A program made the translations under genes and the position numbers. The notes below the pieces were generated by a model. It saw nothing but the letters and a program-made list of their open reading frames with translations, made no database searches and had not been told where the DNA came from. Below are positions 17,770 to 26,282 of a stretch of DNA of 64,000 nucleotides, one piece after another. The DNA is from Dactylosporangium fulvum (GTDB lineage Bacteria; Actinomycetota; Actinomycetes; Mycobacteriales; Micromonosporaceae): contig NZ_CP073720.1 in the NCBI RefSeq assembly GCF_025137375.1, positions 10,130,501 through 10,194,500 of the forward strand, read 5' to 3'. Position 1 is the stretch's first letter, and each line of letters starts with the position of its first letter.

Positions 17770-18927
17770 GTGATCCCCACGAACCAGCTCACGGTTCCAT
17801 TCAACAAGGGCTATCTGACCGGCGATGAGGCCGGCTACATGCGGCAGGCGATGACAAGTGGTCCGATGACGGGCGACGGCCCGTTCACCAAGCGGGCCAG
17901 CGCACTGCTGACCGAGATCATCGGCGCCCGGCAGGCGCTGCTCACGACCTCGTGCACACACGCGCTCGACATGACCGCGCTGCTGCTCGACCTGGAACCC
18001 GGCGACGAGGTGATCGTCCCGTCGTTCACGTTCTGCTCCACCGCCAACGCCTACGCGCTGCGTGGTGCCGTGCCCGTGTTCGTCGATTGCCGGCCCGACA
18101 CCCTCAACCTCGACGAGCGGCAGGTCGAGGCGGCGGTCACCGAGCGCACCAAGGCGATCGTCGTGGTCCACTACGCGGGCGTCGGCGTCGAGATGGAGGT
18201 CATCAACGCGATCGCCCAGAAGCACGACCTCGTCGTGATCGAGGACAACGCGCACGGCCTCGGCGGCACCAACCGCGGGCGCAACCTCGGCTCGATCGGC
18301 GCGATGGCCACGCAGAGCTTCCACGAGACCAAAAACGTCCAGTGCGGCGAGGGCGGGGCGTTGGTCTTCAACGACGACCGCTACTTCGAGCGCGCCGAGA
18401 TCATCCGGGAGAAGGGCACCAACCGTGCCCAGTTCTTCCGCGGCATGGTCGACAAGTACCGCTGGATCGACGTCGGCTCGTCCTACCTGCCGTCCGACCT
18501 GCTGGCCGCGTTCCTCACCGCGCAGCTGGAGCACTTCGACGAGATCCAGCGCCGCCGTCAGCGCGTCTGGACCAGCTACCACGAGCGGCTCGCGGCCTGG
18601 GCTGCCGAGCACGACGTGGTCCAGCCGACCGTGCCGGAAGACCGCGAACATCCCGCGCACCTCTACTACCTGCTGCTGCCCGACCTGGAGAGCCGCCAGA
18701 GCATGCTCAAGCACATGCTGAGCCACGGAGTGCTCGGCACGTTCCACTACCAGCCGCTGCACCTGTCACCGGCCGGCCAGCAGTACGGCAGGGTCGGCCC
18801 GCAGGGCTGCCCGGTGACCGAGGACGTCGCCGACCGGCTGCTGCGCCTGCCGCTCTACGCCGGCATGACCGACGCCGACATCGACACCGTGATCGCCACG
18901 GTCGAGACGTTCCGGCCACGCGGATAA
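17770..18927 (+). CDS. rffA: WecE/RffA-type dTDP-sugar 4-aminotransferase
   Basis: The 385-residue protein belongs to the DegT/DnrJ/EryC1 PLP family and matches the RffA/WecE branch: IPTNQLTVPFNKGYLTGDE, SGPMTGDGPFTKRA, LLTTSCTHALDMTALLLDL and VIVPSFTFCSTANAYAL. The PLP lysine is Lys188 in SFHETKNVQCGEGGA. WecE transaminates dTDP-4-keto-6-deoxyglucose to dTDP-4-amino-4,6-dideoxygalactose (Fuc4N). The window has no dTDP-glucose genes, so the nucleotide sugar must come from elsewhere. The gene follows the GT-C protein by 58 bp and precedes GtrA by 10 bp. The 4-amino group it makes is the natural acceptor for an acyl group, which gives context to the nearby ACP module. Confidence 0.88.
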   Translation: MIPTNQLTVPFNKGYLTGDEAGYMRQAMTSGPMTGDGPFTKRASALLTEIIGARQALLTTSCTHALDMTALLLDLEPGDEVIVPSFTFCSTANAYALRGAVPVFVDCRPDTLNLDERQVEAAVTERTKAIVVVHYAGVGVEMEVINAIAQKHDLVVIEDNAHGLGGTNRGRNLGSIGAMATQSFHETKNVQCGEGGALVFNDDRYFERAEIIREKGTNRAQFFRGMVDKYRWIDVGSSYLPSDLLAAFLTAQLEHFDEIQRRRQRVWTSYHERLAAWAAEHDVVQPTVPEDREHPAHLYYLLLPDLESRQSMLKHMLSHGVLGTFHYQPLHLSPAGQQYGRVGPQGCPVTEDVADRLLRLPLYAGMTDADIDTVIATVETFRPRG

Positions 18928-18937
18928 CCCGGTCGCC

Positions 18938-19390
18938 ATGGTCGCGGAGCAACAGGCGGGTGAGAAGTCCGCACCGGCCCGGCCATGGCTCATCCGCACG
19001 ATCATCACGTTGGCCGGCGATCGCCGCGTCCGCTATCTCACGGTCGGCGGCGTCTCGTCGGTGTCGTACTACGTCTGCTTCGCGGGCATCTACCTGATCA
19101 CCCGCGATCACCTGCACTACCTGGTGCCGACGGTGATCGCCAACTTCCTGTGCGCGCTCGTGACGTATCCGCTGCAGCGCCGCTTCGTGTTCCGGTCGAC
19201 GGGGCGGGTCGTCTCCGGCTTCGTCAGGTTCTACCTGGTGTGCCTGTGGGCGCTGGCCTACACGTTCATCGGCCTGCCGGTGCTGGTCGAGCTCGTGCAC
19301 ATCCCGGTGCTGATCGCGCAGGCGATCCTGATCGTGACCGCGCCGATCATCAACTACCAGCTGAGCAAGCTCTGGGTCTTCCGCCGCTGA
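18938..19390 (+). CDS. GtrA-family four-helix membrane protein
   Basis: The 150-residue protein has four predicted helices: VRYLTVGGVSSVSYYVCFAG, VPTVIANFLCALVTYPLQRR, FVRFYLVCLWALAYTFIGL and IAQAILIVTAPIINYQLSKL, and ends in WVFRR. This is the GtrA pattern (RYL-VGG..S and N.Q.SKLWVFR). GtrA proteins are thought to help flip or bind undecaprenyl-phosphate sugars made by a paired GT2 enzyme. Here the GT2 gene converges on it from the other strand, so the pair GtrA plus DPM-like transferase is complete. It follows the aminotransferase with a 10 bp gap. Confidence 0.9.
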   Translation: MVAEQQAGEKSAPARPWLIRTIITLAGDRRVRYLTVGGVSSVSYYVCFAGIYLITRDHLHYLVPTVIANFLCALVTYPLQRRFVFRSTGRVVSGFVRFYLVCLWALAYTFIGLPVLVELVHIPVLIAQAILIVTAPIINYQLSKLWVFRR

Positions 19391-19413
19391 CGCCGTCGAA
19401 CGCGTCAGCGGCG
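19382..19413. terminator. Bidirectional stem-loop between gtrA and the GT2 gene
   Basis: Perfect arms CGCCGCTGACGC and GCGTCAGCGGCG (12 bp) enclose an 8-nt loop. The left arm covers the gtrA stop and the right arm ends one base before the GT2 stop, so it can end transcription from both directions. There is no T-run, as is usual in high-GC actinobacteria. Confidence 0.7.
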
Positions 19414-19414
19414 C

Positions 19415-20353
19415 TCAGCGCGGCGGATCGGCGGCCCGGTTGATGTGCTCGCGGATGACGTAGGTGGGGCGGCCCATGCCGTGGGAGTGGACCCGGCCGA
19501 GATACTCACCGAGCACGCCGATGCCGATGAGCTGCGCCGAAGAGAAGATCGCGACCAGTGAGGCGAGCGTCGTAAAGCCCGCGACCGTGGTGTCGCCGTG
19601 GAAGTACTGCCAGACGAGGCGGATCGTCAGCAGCAGGCCGCAGACGCCGATCAGGGAACCCAGGTAGGTGACCATCCGCAAGGGCTTGGTCGAATAGCCC
19701 AGGATCATGTTGATCGCGTGCTTCATGAGCGAGCGGAACGTGAAACCGGACGCGCCCTCACTGCGCTGATCCATGCGCACCGACACCGAGCCGACCCTGG
19801 TCGTGGTCCACGACAGCACGATGTCGACCGACACGTGCGGCCCGCTGACCTGGTCGAAGCCGGACCGCAGGAAGGTGCGGAAGATGCGCAGCGCGCCCAG
19901 CACGTCGGCGTTGGGAATGCCCATCGTGCGGCCCATGACCAGCGTCTTGGCACCCCAGGAGGTCAGGTTGCGGACGGCACCGTGCTCCTCGACCTCGGAG
20001 ACCGCATACACCACGTCGAGGTCGTCGGTGAGGGCGTCGACAAGCTTCGGCAACTCCTCCGGCGGGTGCTGGAGGTCGTCGTCCATCGTGATGATGCGGT
20101 CGTACGTCGCCGCGCGGATGCCGGCGATGAGCGCGTTGTGCTGGCCGTAGTTGCGGGCCATGCGGATCGCCTGGACGTGCTCGAACTTCCCGGCGAGCTC
20201 GCTCGCGACGCCCCAGGTGTCGTCCGTGCTGTCGACGACCAGGATCACCTCGTGATCCGGATGGATCATGGGCAGAACGCCGTTCAGGCGCTCCACGAGC
20301 GTCGGGAGGATACGCGCCGAGCGGTAGCACGGGACGACGACGGACAGAGACAC
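19415..20353 (-). CDS. DPM1/ArnC-like family 2 glycosyltransferase with membrane tail
   Basis: The 312-residue protein has a GT2 catalytic domain: LSVVVPCYRSARILPTLVERL at the start, HEVILVVDSTDDT, then MDDDLQHPPEELPKL with the DxD-type acidic motif. Two helices at the end (YLGSLIGVCGLLLTIRLVW and LVAIFSSAQLIGIGVLGEYL) and the tail LGRVHSHGMGRPTYVIREHI are typical of polyprenyl-phosphate sugar transferases (ArnC, GtrB). It would move a sugar from a nucleotide onto undecaprenyl phosphate. GTG 20353 follows AGGAG. It is the last gene after luxC, 89 bp on, and converges with gtrA; the two likely act together. Confidence 0.88.
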   Translation of the reverse strand: MSLSVVVPCYRSARILPTLVERLNGVLPMIHPDHEVILVVDSTDDTWGVASELAGKFEHVQAIRMARNYGQHNALIAGIRAATYDRIITMDDDLQHPPEELPKLVDALTDDLDVVYAVSEVEEHGAVRNLTSWGAKTLVMGRTMGIPNADVLGALRIFRTFLRSGFDQVSGPHVSVDIVLSWTTTRVGSVSVRMDQRSEGASGFTFRSLMKHAINMILGYSTKPLRMVTYLGSLIGVCGLLLTIRLVWQYFHGDTTVAGFTTLASLVAIFSSAQLIGIGVLGEYLGRVHSHGMGRPTYVIREHINRAADPPR

Positions 20354-20442
20354 CTTCGGAGGCTCCTCACAGTAACCGGGCACCTCACCCAACGCCGGTG
20401 ACCACGTTTGGGACTCGCCAAAGGCTCTCTGACCGTGGTTTA

Positions 20443-21690
20443 TCAGCCGATTCCGGTCTGGATCGTGATGATCCGGGTGAACTCGTGCAGCAGGTCGAAG
20501 CCGTCCCAGACCCCGGCGAACGTCAGCGCCTGCCCGATCGGCACGATGCGGTCGATGCCCCGGCCGGCGAGCGTGGTCACGAAGTCGTCGAGCTCCGACA
20601 TGGTGAAACCGAACTGGCTGAGCGTCTGGTCCTTGCGCTGGATCGCCGGCGCCAGCTCGGCGAGCGATCCGATCGTGACGTGACAGATCGTGCCGGCCCC
20701 GAGCCAGTGCCGCTGGACCTCGCCGAGCCCGGCCAGCTCCACGTCGGCCACCGCGTTGCCGGCGAACACGACCCGGGTCGCCGCACCGGTCGCGGCCAGC
20801 CCGTAGGTGGCCACGCGCTTCTCGACGGCCATCGCGGCGTCGACCGCCCAGCCCCGCTGCCCGACCACCTCGCCCAGCAGCGTCGCGAACTCGGCCTTCG
20901 CCTCCTCGGCCGCCGCGGCGTCGCCGACCCAGAACAGGTCGCGCGGCGACGAGCAGGCCGCCTGGTCGAACCAGTAGAGGTCGTTGGCGAAGCCGTCGGC
21001 CGCCGCCCGGCGCTGGGCGGGTGTCGCCGTCTGCCACCCGGGCACCGAGATCGCCGCGAACGACGAACGGTCCGGGAACGCGAGATCACGGGTCAGCGGC
21101 CGCACCGGGTGTTTGCGGAGCAGGTTGACCGACTGGTCGCCGCCCCACAGCACCCGCAGGTCGCAGGCGCCCATGAGCGCGCCGGTGACGGCGTCGTCGC
21201 GGTCGTAGGTGACCATCCGCTGGGTCTGCGTGATCGCCGGGTGGGCGTCGGCGAGCACGTCGTTGAGCGCCTCGAGCACCGTCTGCGCGGCGCCGGCGGA
21301 GCGGTTGGAGATCCGAACGATGTTGTGGTTGCCGGCGAGGGCCGAGAGCGCCCAGGAGTACACGAAGATCGTGTCCACGTTGGCCGGCGGGAAGTGCACG
21401 GCCAGCCCGCGCGGGGCGCGGCGCCGGCCGCCGACGCCGTCACCCAGCCGCTCGACGGCCCGGGCGAGCTCACCCTTGCGGAGGAAGAAGCCCAGCGAGC
21501 CGAGCTCCGGGTGCCGGCGGGCCAGGTCGGGCTTGAGCAGCCGGCGGGAGAAGGCGATGAGGAACTCACGGACCCGCTCGTCGCCGACGACCAGCCGGCC
21601 GCCGTCGGGCTCCTGGGAGACCTCCGCGAGCAGTCGATCGACGCCGGAGACCGGCGCACCGGCGGGGAACCGCGGCTCGATGACCGTCAT
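20443..21690 (-). CDS. LuxC-like acyl-CoA reductase
   Basis: The 415-residue protein matches the LuxC family, the NADPH-dependent reductase of bacterial fatty aldehyde synthesis. Clear landmarks are HFPPANVDTIFVYSWALSAL, LAGNHNIVRISNRS, LRVLWGGDQSVN and the Cys motif FDQAACSSPRDLFWVG, with Cys246 as the expected acyl-enzyme nucleophile. A late GAGTICHVTIGSLAEL fits the family end. LuxC acts with LuxE, which transfers the acyl group. No luciferase genes (luxA, luxB) or luxD are present, so the use is not bioluminescence. It overlaps luxE by ATGA (21687-21690) and lies in an ACP-SDR-ligase-LuxE-LuxC-GT2 unit. Confidence 0.85.
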   Translation of the reverse strand: MTVIEPRFPAGAPVSGVDRLLAEVSQEPDGGRLVVGDERVREFLIAFSRRLLKPDLARRHPELGSLGFFLRKGELARAVERLGDGVGGRRRAPRGLAVHFPPANVDTIFVYSWALSALAGNHNIVRISNRSAGAAQTVLEALNDVLADAHPAITQTQRMVTYDRDDAVTGALMGACDLRVLWGGDQSVNLLRKHPVRPLTRDLAFPDRSSFAAISVPGWQTATPAQRRAAADGFANDLYWFDQAACSSPRDLFWVGDAAAAEEAKAEFATLLGEVVGQRGWAVDAAMAVEKRVATYGLAATGAATRVVFAGNAVADVELAGLGEVQRHWLGAGTICHVTIGSLAELAPAIQRKDQTLSQFGFTMSELDDFVTTLAGRGIDRIVPIGQALTFAGVWDGFDLLHEFTRIITIQTGIG

Positions 21691-22736
21691 GCCGACCCAC
21701 CCGCAAAGGTGTCGCTGCAGCCCCGGGCCTCGGCCCTCGGCAGGCGGCCGAGGATCGAGAACCGTTTGCCCGGCCAGGCGCCGTCGTCGATGCCGTTGAT
21801 GACGCCGAGGTCCTCGGTGAGCAGGACGTGTCCGGGATACGACTCCGGCAGCGTGCTGACCACCTCCACCAGGCCCGGTCTGCCCGGGGGCAGCGGCTCC
21901 CACGTCTCCGGATCGCGGATGACGATGTCGGCGAAGTCGGGGCAGTAGAGCGAGTCGCCGTCGGGGCCTTCGAGGTAGACGACGCCGATCTGCTCGACCA
22001 TGCCGTAGAAGTTGTGGATCCGGGTGAGGCCGGTGCCGGCTTGCAAGGCCCGGCGGAACTCGGCGTTGTCGACCTGGCGGTCGACCAGCTTCTTCCAGCC
22101 GCCGGAGTGGACCAGGACGCCGTTGCTGAGGTCGAGGCCGTTGTCGCGGGCGAGCTCGTAAAGATACAACCACACCATGAAGGTGAAGCCGAAGATCAGG
22201 AACGGCTGATCGCCGTGCGCGGCGAGGAAGCCGCGCACCGCTTCCACGTCGGGTTTGTCGTGCTCGTCGAGCACCCACACGTGGTCGCGGCCGAACGTCA
22301 CCATGCCCAGCACACCGGCGCCCCGGGCGCTGAACGAGCGCCGGTTCTTGACGATCGCCGTCGAGTCGACGATGAGCATCGGCAGCCGCTTCGGCCCGAG
22401 CACCGTCTGCAGGGTCTGGCCCAGCATCCGGGTCTGCGCCGCGGCCGCCGCCTTGTCCAGGTAGATGCGGCTGACGTCGCCGGTGGTCCCGCTCGACGTG
22501 AGAACCTTGAAGACCTCGTCGTCCGGGATGCTCTTGAGCTGCCGGGTCTTGAACAGCCGGACCGGCAGCCAGGGCAGGTCGGCGACCGCCTGGTACTCGC
22601 GGCCGGGACCGTGGCCGATCGCGGCGAGGATGTTGGCGTAGGCGGCGCCGCGGGCGCGGTGCCGGTCGGTCAGCTCGACCAGCCGGGGAAGCAGCTGGGC
22701 CTCCCGCTCCGGCTGGGCCAGCGTGAAGACGTTCAT
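21687..22736 (-). CDS. LuxE-like acyl-protein synthetase / acyltransferase
   Basis: The 349-residue protein belongs to the LuxE/PaaK-type adenylate former: VRLFKTRQLKSIPDDEVFK, then LTSSGTTGDVSRIYLD (phosphate-binding loop), LIFGFTFMVWLYLYELA, and HSGGWKKLVDRQVDNAEFRR. A conserved HNFYGMVEQIGVVYLE corresponds to the adenylation core. LuxE activates fatty acid as acyl-AMP and carries it on a Cys for LuxC to reduce. It lies between the AMP ligase and luxC, overlapping each by ATGA, so the chain of steps is tightly co-made. The acyl length cannot be told from sequence. Confidence 0.85.
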   Translation of the reverse strand: MNVFTLAQPEREAQLLPRLVELTDRHRARGAAYANILAAIGHGPGREYQAVADLPWLPVRLFKTRQLKSIPDDEVFKVLTSSGTTGDVSRIYLDKAAAAAQTRMLGQTLQTVLGPKRLPMLIVDSTAIVKNRRSFSARGAGVLGMVTFGRDHVWVLDEHDKPDVEAVRGFLAAHGDQPFLIFGFTFMVWLYLYELARDNGLDLSNGVLVHSGGWKKLVDRQVDNAEFRRALQAGTGLTRIHNFYGMVEQIGVVYLEGPDGDSLYCPDFADIVIRDPETWEPLPPGRPGLVEVVSTLPESYPGHVLLTEDLGVINGIDDGAWPGKRFSILGRLPRAEARGCSDTFAGGSA

Positions 22737-24109
22737 CGCGCGGACTCCAACGTGCGGTAGTCGGTCTTGCCGTTGCTCAGCAGCGGCAGTGCCTCGACGC
22801 CACGGACCTCGAAGCCGGACCAGTGCAACTTGAGCCGGTCGGCGAGTTCCTGGCGGAGCCGCGTGGCATCGCCTGCGCCGTCCACGACGAAGACGACGAT
22901 CTTGTCGTCGCCGGCCACCGCCGCCGCCGGGCCGGGCAGCATGCCCTCGATGTCGTCGAGGTTGAGCCGGACGCCGAAGACCTTGCCGAAGCGCTTGAGC
23001 CGGCCGTCGACGAAGAGGTAGCCGTCGGCGTCGAGGTGGCCGAGGTCGCCGGTCTCCAGCAGGCCGCCCTGGTCGTCACCGCGGGCCAGGTCGGCGGCCG
23101 TCTCGGCATAGCCGAGCATCACGTTGGGGCCCCGGTAGAGCACCTCGCCGCGCACGTCGGGCCCGGTCGACTCGGTGCCGTCCTCGAGCCGCACGCTGAG
23201 ATGCCCGCCGGGCACCGCCGGGCCGACCGACCCGAGCTTCTCGGTCAACCGGTCCGCCGGCAACGTCGTGAGCCTCGGTGCGGCCTCGGTCTGGCCGTAC
23301 ATCACGAAGAGCCGGCCCGACACGGACTTCATGCGGCCGTGGAAGTCCTCGATGAGCTCGGTCCGCAGCCGGCCACCCGCCTGGGTGAGGGTGCGCAGGC
23401 TCGGATACTTCGCCGGGTCGAAGCGCAGGCGCCGCAGGATCTCGTATTGCGAGGGGACCAGCGCCAACGACGTCACGCCGTGCTCGGTGACGGCGGGCCA
23501 GAAGCCCCGGCCGAGCAGGCCGTCGGCCTCGACGACCACCGTCGCACCCGCGGCCAGGTGCGTGTTGAGCACCGACATGCCGAACGAGTAGTAGAACGGC
23601 AAGCTGCTTACCGTGACGTCGGCGCCGGTGATGCCGAGCGCCTCGATGATCGAGGCGGTGTTGGCCGCGATCGCGGCACGGGAGAGGCGGACCAGCTTGG
23701 GGTTGCCGGTCGAGCCCGAGGTGGCGAGCAGGACGGCCAGATCCGGATGGGGCACGGCGGCCGACGGCGTCTCGCGCTCCCACAGGGGACCGAGCCGCTC
23801 GTCCGACCTGGACCGGTAGCCCTTCGGGACGTCGCCGGGCAGGGGGCCGACGACCACGGCGGGCTCGAACCGGTCGACGAAGTCGGCCAGCGTCTCCGGC
23901 GGGAGCGTCGGGTCGAGCAGGGCCAGCGGGCGACCGGCCTCGAACGCGCTGACGTATCGCACGACGGCGTCGACCGTGGTCGGCATGGGGAGGAAGACGA
24001 CACCGGGTATGACGCCGGCGTAGGCGCCGGCGGCGGAAAGTGCCGTGCCTTGCACGACGGCGCCGGTGACGGCGTCGATCAGCCGGGCGTCCGGGTGCAG
24101 CAGGGTCAT
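22733..24109 (-). CDS. AMP-dependent acyl ligase (acyl-CoA/ACP synthetase type)
   Basis: The 458-residue protein has the ANL superfamily motifs: LLATSGSTGNPKLVRLS (A3), FVMYGQTEAAPRLTTL (A5), GEVLYRGPNVMLGY, TGDLGHLDADGYLFVDGR (A7-A8), RFGKVFGVRLNLDDIE, and SNGKTDYRTL with the catalytic Lys near the end. It is a little short because the first ~100 residues are a compact Rossmann-like lobe. It activates a carboxylic acid with ATP, probably to load the ACP encoded two genes upstream. It overlaps the SDR gene (24106-24109) and luxE by four bases each. Confidence 0.85.
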   Translation of the reverse strand: MTLLHPDARLIDAVTGAVVQGTALSAAGAYAGVIPGVVFLPMPTTVDAVVRYVSAFEAGRPLALLDPTLPPETLADFVDRFEPAVVVGPLPGDVPKGYRSRSDERLGPLWERETPSAAVPHPDLAVLLATSGSTGNPKLVRLSRAAIAANTASIIEALGITGADVTVSSLPFYYSFGMSVLNTHLAAGATVVVEADGLLGRGFWPAVTEHGVTSLALVPSQYEILRRLRFDPAKYPSLRTLTQAGGRLRTELIEDFHGRMKSVSGRLFVMYGQTEAAPRLTTLPADRLTEKLGSVGPAVPGGHLSVRLEDGTESTGPDVRGEVLYRGPNVMLGYAETAADLARGDDQGGLLETGDLGHLDADGYLFVDGRLKRFGKVFGVRLNLDDIEGMLPGPAAAVAGDDKIVVFVVDGAGDATRLRQELADRLKLHWSGFEVRGVEALPLLSNGKTDYRTLESAR

Positions 24110-24858
24110 ACCACGAGTCCGCCGTCGACCTCGATCACCTGGCCGGTGACGAACCGGGCGCCGTCGGAGAGCAGGAACGCGACCACGTCGGCGACGTCCT
24201 CGGGCTCGCCGAGGCGGCGCAGTGCCGTGGCGGCGACCCGCTCCGCGCGGCCGGCCTCGTCGAGGGAGTCGAGCATCTCGGTCGCGATGAAGCCGGGCGC
24301 GACCGCGTTGACCCTGATGCCGGCCGGGCCGAGCTCCTTGGCGGCGGCGCGGGCGAAGCCGGCGACCGCGGCCTTGGTGGCGCCGTAGACCACCTGGCCG
24401 GCGGCGCCGGCGGTGCCCATCACGGACGAGAGCAGGACGACGGCGGGCGTGGTGCCGCGGCGCAGCAGCTTGACCGACGCCTGGACGGTGTGGGTGGCGC
24501 CGACGGCGTTGACCGCGAAGAGCCGCTCGACGGCGGCGTCGCTCATCATGCCGAGCAGGCCGGCCTCGTGGACGCCCGCGTTGACGACCAGGGCGTCGAG
24601 GCGCCGGTGCCGCTCGAAGACGAGGCGGACCATCGCCTTGACGTCGGCTGCCTGGCTGACGTCGCCGTGCACGACGAGTGGGTCTGTGCCGAACTCCGCC
24701 GCCAGCTCGTCGGCGGTCGTCTTGGCCGAGCCCTCGCGCATCCCGTGCAGGACCAGTTGGTAACCCTTGGTGGCGAGTTTGCGGGCGACCGCCCGGCCGA
24801 TCCCCCGGGACGAACCGGTGACGAACGCGACCCTCGTCGCTTCAGCCGGTGAGCTCAA
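24106..24858 (-). CDS. SDR-family 3-oxoacyl-ACP reductase-like protein
   Basis: The 250-residue protein is a classical short-chain reductase: FVTGSSRGIGRAVARKLAT binds the nucleotide, LVVNAGVHEAGLLGMM carries the Asn, and LLSSVMGTAGAAGQVVYGAT-KAAV gives Ser and YxxxK. The end GARFVTGQVIEVDGGLVV is typical of FabG-type enzymes. In this operon it would reduce a 3-oxoacyl group on the ACP encoded just before it (17-bp overlap) to 3-hydroxyacyl-ACP, the type of acyl group put on 4-amino sugars in some glycans. Exact substrate not proven. Confidence 0.85.
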   Translation of the reverse strand: MSSPAEATRVAFVTGSSRGIGRAVARKLATKGYQLVLHGMREGSAKTTADELAAEFGTDPLVVHGDVSQAADVKAMVRLVFERHRRLDALVVNAGVHEAGLLGMMSDAAVERLFAVNAVGATHTVQASVKLLRRGTTPAVVLLSSVMGTAGAAGQVVYGATKAAVAGFARAAAKELGPAGIRVNAVAPGFIATEMLDSLDEAGRAERVAATALRRLGEPEDVADVVAFLLSDGARFVTGQVIEVDGGLVV

Positions 24859-25087
24859 TGCCGTGCTTCCCCAGGATCTCGACGGCCTTGTCGAAGGAGC
24901 TCAGGTCGATGACCTCGTCGGTGTCAATCATGACGTCGAACGCGTCCTCGATCTCCGCCACCAGGGTGAGATGGGCCAGCGAGTCCCACTGCTCGATGCC
25001 TCGATATTCAAGCTTGTCGACTTCAAACTCTTCCGGGAGACCCAGCGCGGTGCGAAAGGCGACACGGAGACGATCGAGGTTGCTCAT
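24842..25087 (-). CDS. Acyl carrier protein
   Basis: The 81-residue protein is a free-standing ACP: a four-helix pattern with the phosphopantetheine serine in EQWDSLAHLTLVAEIEDAF (Ser after Asp), and FEVDKLEYRGIEQ before it. The acidic ends and DEVIDLSSFDKAVEIL fit the family. It is the first gene of the minus-strand operon, facing the GNAT gene, so the 112-bp gap between holds both promoters. It is separate from the housekeeping fatty-acid ACP, which usually sits beside fabD/fabH/fabF; this one should serve the ligase, SDR and LuxE steps. Confidence 0.9.
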   Translation of the reverse strand: MSNLDRLRVAFRTALGLPEEFEVDKLEYRGIEQWDSLAHLTLVAEIEDAFDVMIDTDEVIDLSSFDKAVEILGKHGIELTG

Positions 25088-25199
25088 CAGATCTGGGTCC
25101 TGTCCGATCAGGGCTCAAAGCCGGTCGGCCGCCACCGTCCCGAGGCGGCACCCGCGAGCGAGTGTACCGTTGGCGTTTGACCATCTCGGGAGGTTTTCG

Positions 25200-25700
25200 G
25201 TGCTGCGCGACGCTTTTGACACGGATGTGGAAACCATCCGCCAATGGCGTAACCACCCGAAGACCCGCGGGGCGAGCATCTACACCGCTTACATCACTCC
25301 TGAGGGTCATGCGCGGTGGTGGACGAAGGTCCAGGCAGACCCGACCAAACGGGTGCTGATCTTCTCGTACTGCGGCCAGGACTCCGGCGTGGTGACCTTC
25401 AACGACCACGACGCGGCCGCGGGCACCGCCGAGTGGGGCTTCTTCCTCGACGTCGACGGCCTGACCGAGCGTGGTGAGCTGCTGCCGGCGTGGATGGAAC
25501 TGGAGAAGGCGGCGGTGACCTACGCGTTCGACGAGATGCGGCTCAAGTCGTTCGGCGGGCGCACGCTGGCATGGAACAAGCAGGTGATCGCCCTGCACCG
25601 CCGCTTCGGCTTCGTGGAGGTGCCGGAGCGCGCCTACACGACGGAGATCGACGGTCAGGAGCAGTCCGTCGTGTGGACCGAGAAGACGCGTACAACCTAA
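25200..25700 (+). CDS. GNAT N-acetyltransferase, PseH/WecD-like
   Basis: The 166-residue protein has the GNAT fold of the RimJ/PseH type: DVETIRQWRNHPKTRG near the start, a central GVVTFNDHDAAAGTAEWGFFL strand pair, and NKQVIALHRRFGFVEVPE at the end, the characteristic N-x-A-L-x-x-x-x-x-x-GF acetyl-CoA element. PseH and WecD acetylate the 4-amino group of nucleotide sugars; that fits the WecE-like aminotransferase 6 kb away in the same locus. GTG 25200 has GGGAGG six bases upstream, better than the long upstream frame. Divergent from the ACP gene. Acceptor sugar is inferred. Confidence 0.75.
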   Translation: MLRDAFDTDVETIRQWRNHPKTRGASIYTAYITPEGHARWWTKVQADPTKRVLIFSYCGQDSGVVTFNDHDAAAGTAEWGFFLDVDGLTERGELLPAWMELEKAAVTYAFDEMRLKSFGGRTLAWNKQVIALHRRFGFVEVPERAYTTEIDGQEQSVVWTEKTRTT

Positions 25701-25757
25701 GCGCACCCGGCGACCGTCTGAGGGTGGACCAGATCCCCGACGGGAGGAGCGCCTCGG

Positions 25758-26279
25758 ATGGGCCGGGATCAAGCGGAGCAGGAGTACGTCGAGTACGTCA
25801 CGGCGCGGCTGCCGGCGCTGCGCCGTCTCGCATACGTGCTGAGCGGCGACTCCCACCGCGCCGACGATCTCGTCCAGCAGACCATCACCACGCTGTTCGT
25901 GCGGTGGTCGAAGATCCGGCAGGCGGATCACCTGGACCGATATGTGCGGAGCATGCTGGTGAACACTTTCATCGACGAGCGCAGGCTCGCCTGGGCGAAG
26001 GTGCGGCTCTTCGCGGAGCCGCCGCAGTCCGTGGCACCCGAGCCGGACAGCGTGGAGGACCGCTCGGTCCTGCGCGCCGCCCTCGCCCGGGTGCCCCGCC
26101 GCCAGCGGGCGGTGCTCGTGCTGCGGTTCATCTACGACCTGCCCGTCACCGAGGTCGCCGACATGCTCGGCGTCTCGACCGGCACGGTGAAAAGCCAGAC
26201 CTCCCACGGGTTGACAGCGCTGCGACGGCTGCTCGACGAGCAGACGGTCGCGGCCCTGAGCGACGCACAGGAGCGATAA
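25758..26279 (+). CDS. SigE-family ECF RNA polymerase sigma factor
   Basis: The 173-residue protein has sigma-70 region 2 (ALRRLAYVLSGDSHRADDLV and QQTITTLFVRWSKI, with the linker DHLDRYVRSMLVNTFIDERR) and region 4 (VPRRQRAVLVLRFIYDLPVT with EVADMLGVSTGTVKSQTSHG as the helix-turn-helix). The SigE family is very numerous in filamentous actinomycetes. GGAGG lies 11 bases before the ATG. The HAF-repeat membrane protein starts only four bases after its stop, so the two are cotranscribed; in this family the partner often is a membrane anti-sigma or a sensor of envelope state. Confidence 0.92.
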   Translation: MGRDQAEQEYVEYVTARLPALRRLAYVLSGDSHRADDLVQQTITTLFVRWSKIRQADHLDRYVRSMLVNTFIDERRLAWAKVRLFAEPPQSVAPEPDSVEDRSVLRAALARVPRRQRAVLVLRFIYDLPVTEVADMLGVSTGTVKSQTSHGLTALRRLLDEQTVAALSDAQER

Positions 26280-26282
26280 TCA

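Noticed and set aside
20443..22736. Bioluminescence operon
   Set aside because: luxC- and luxE-like genes are present, but luxA, luxB and luxD are absent and the context is glycan synthesis.
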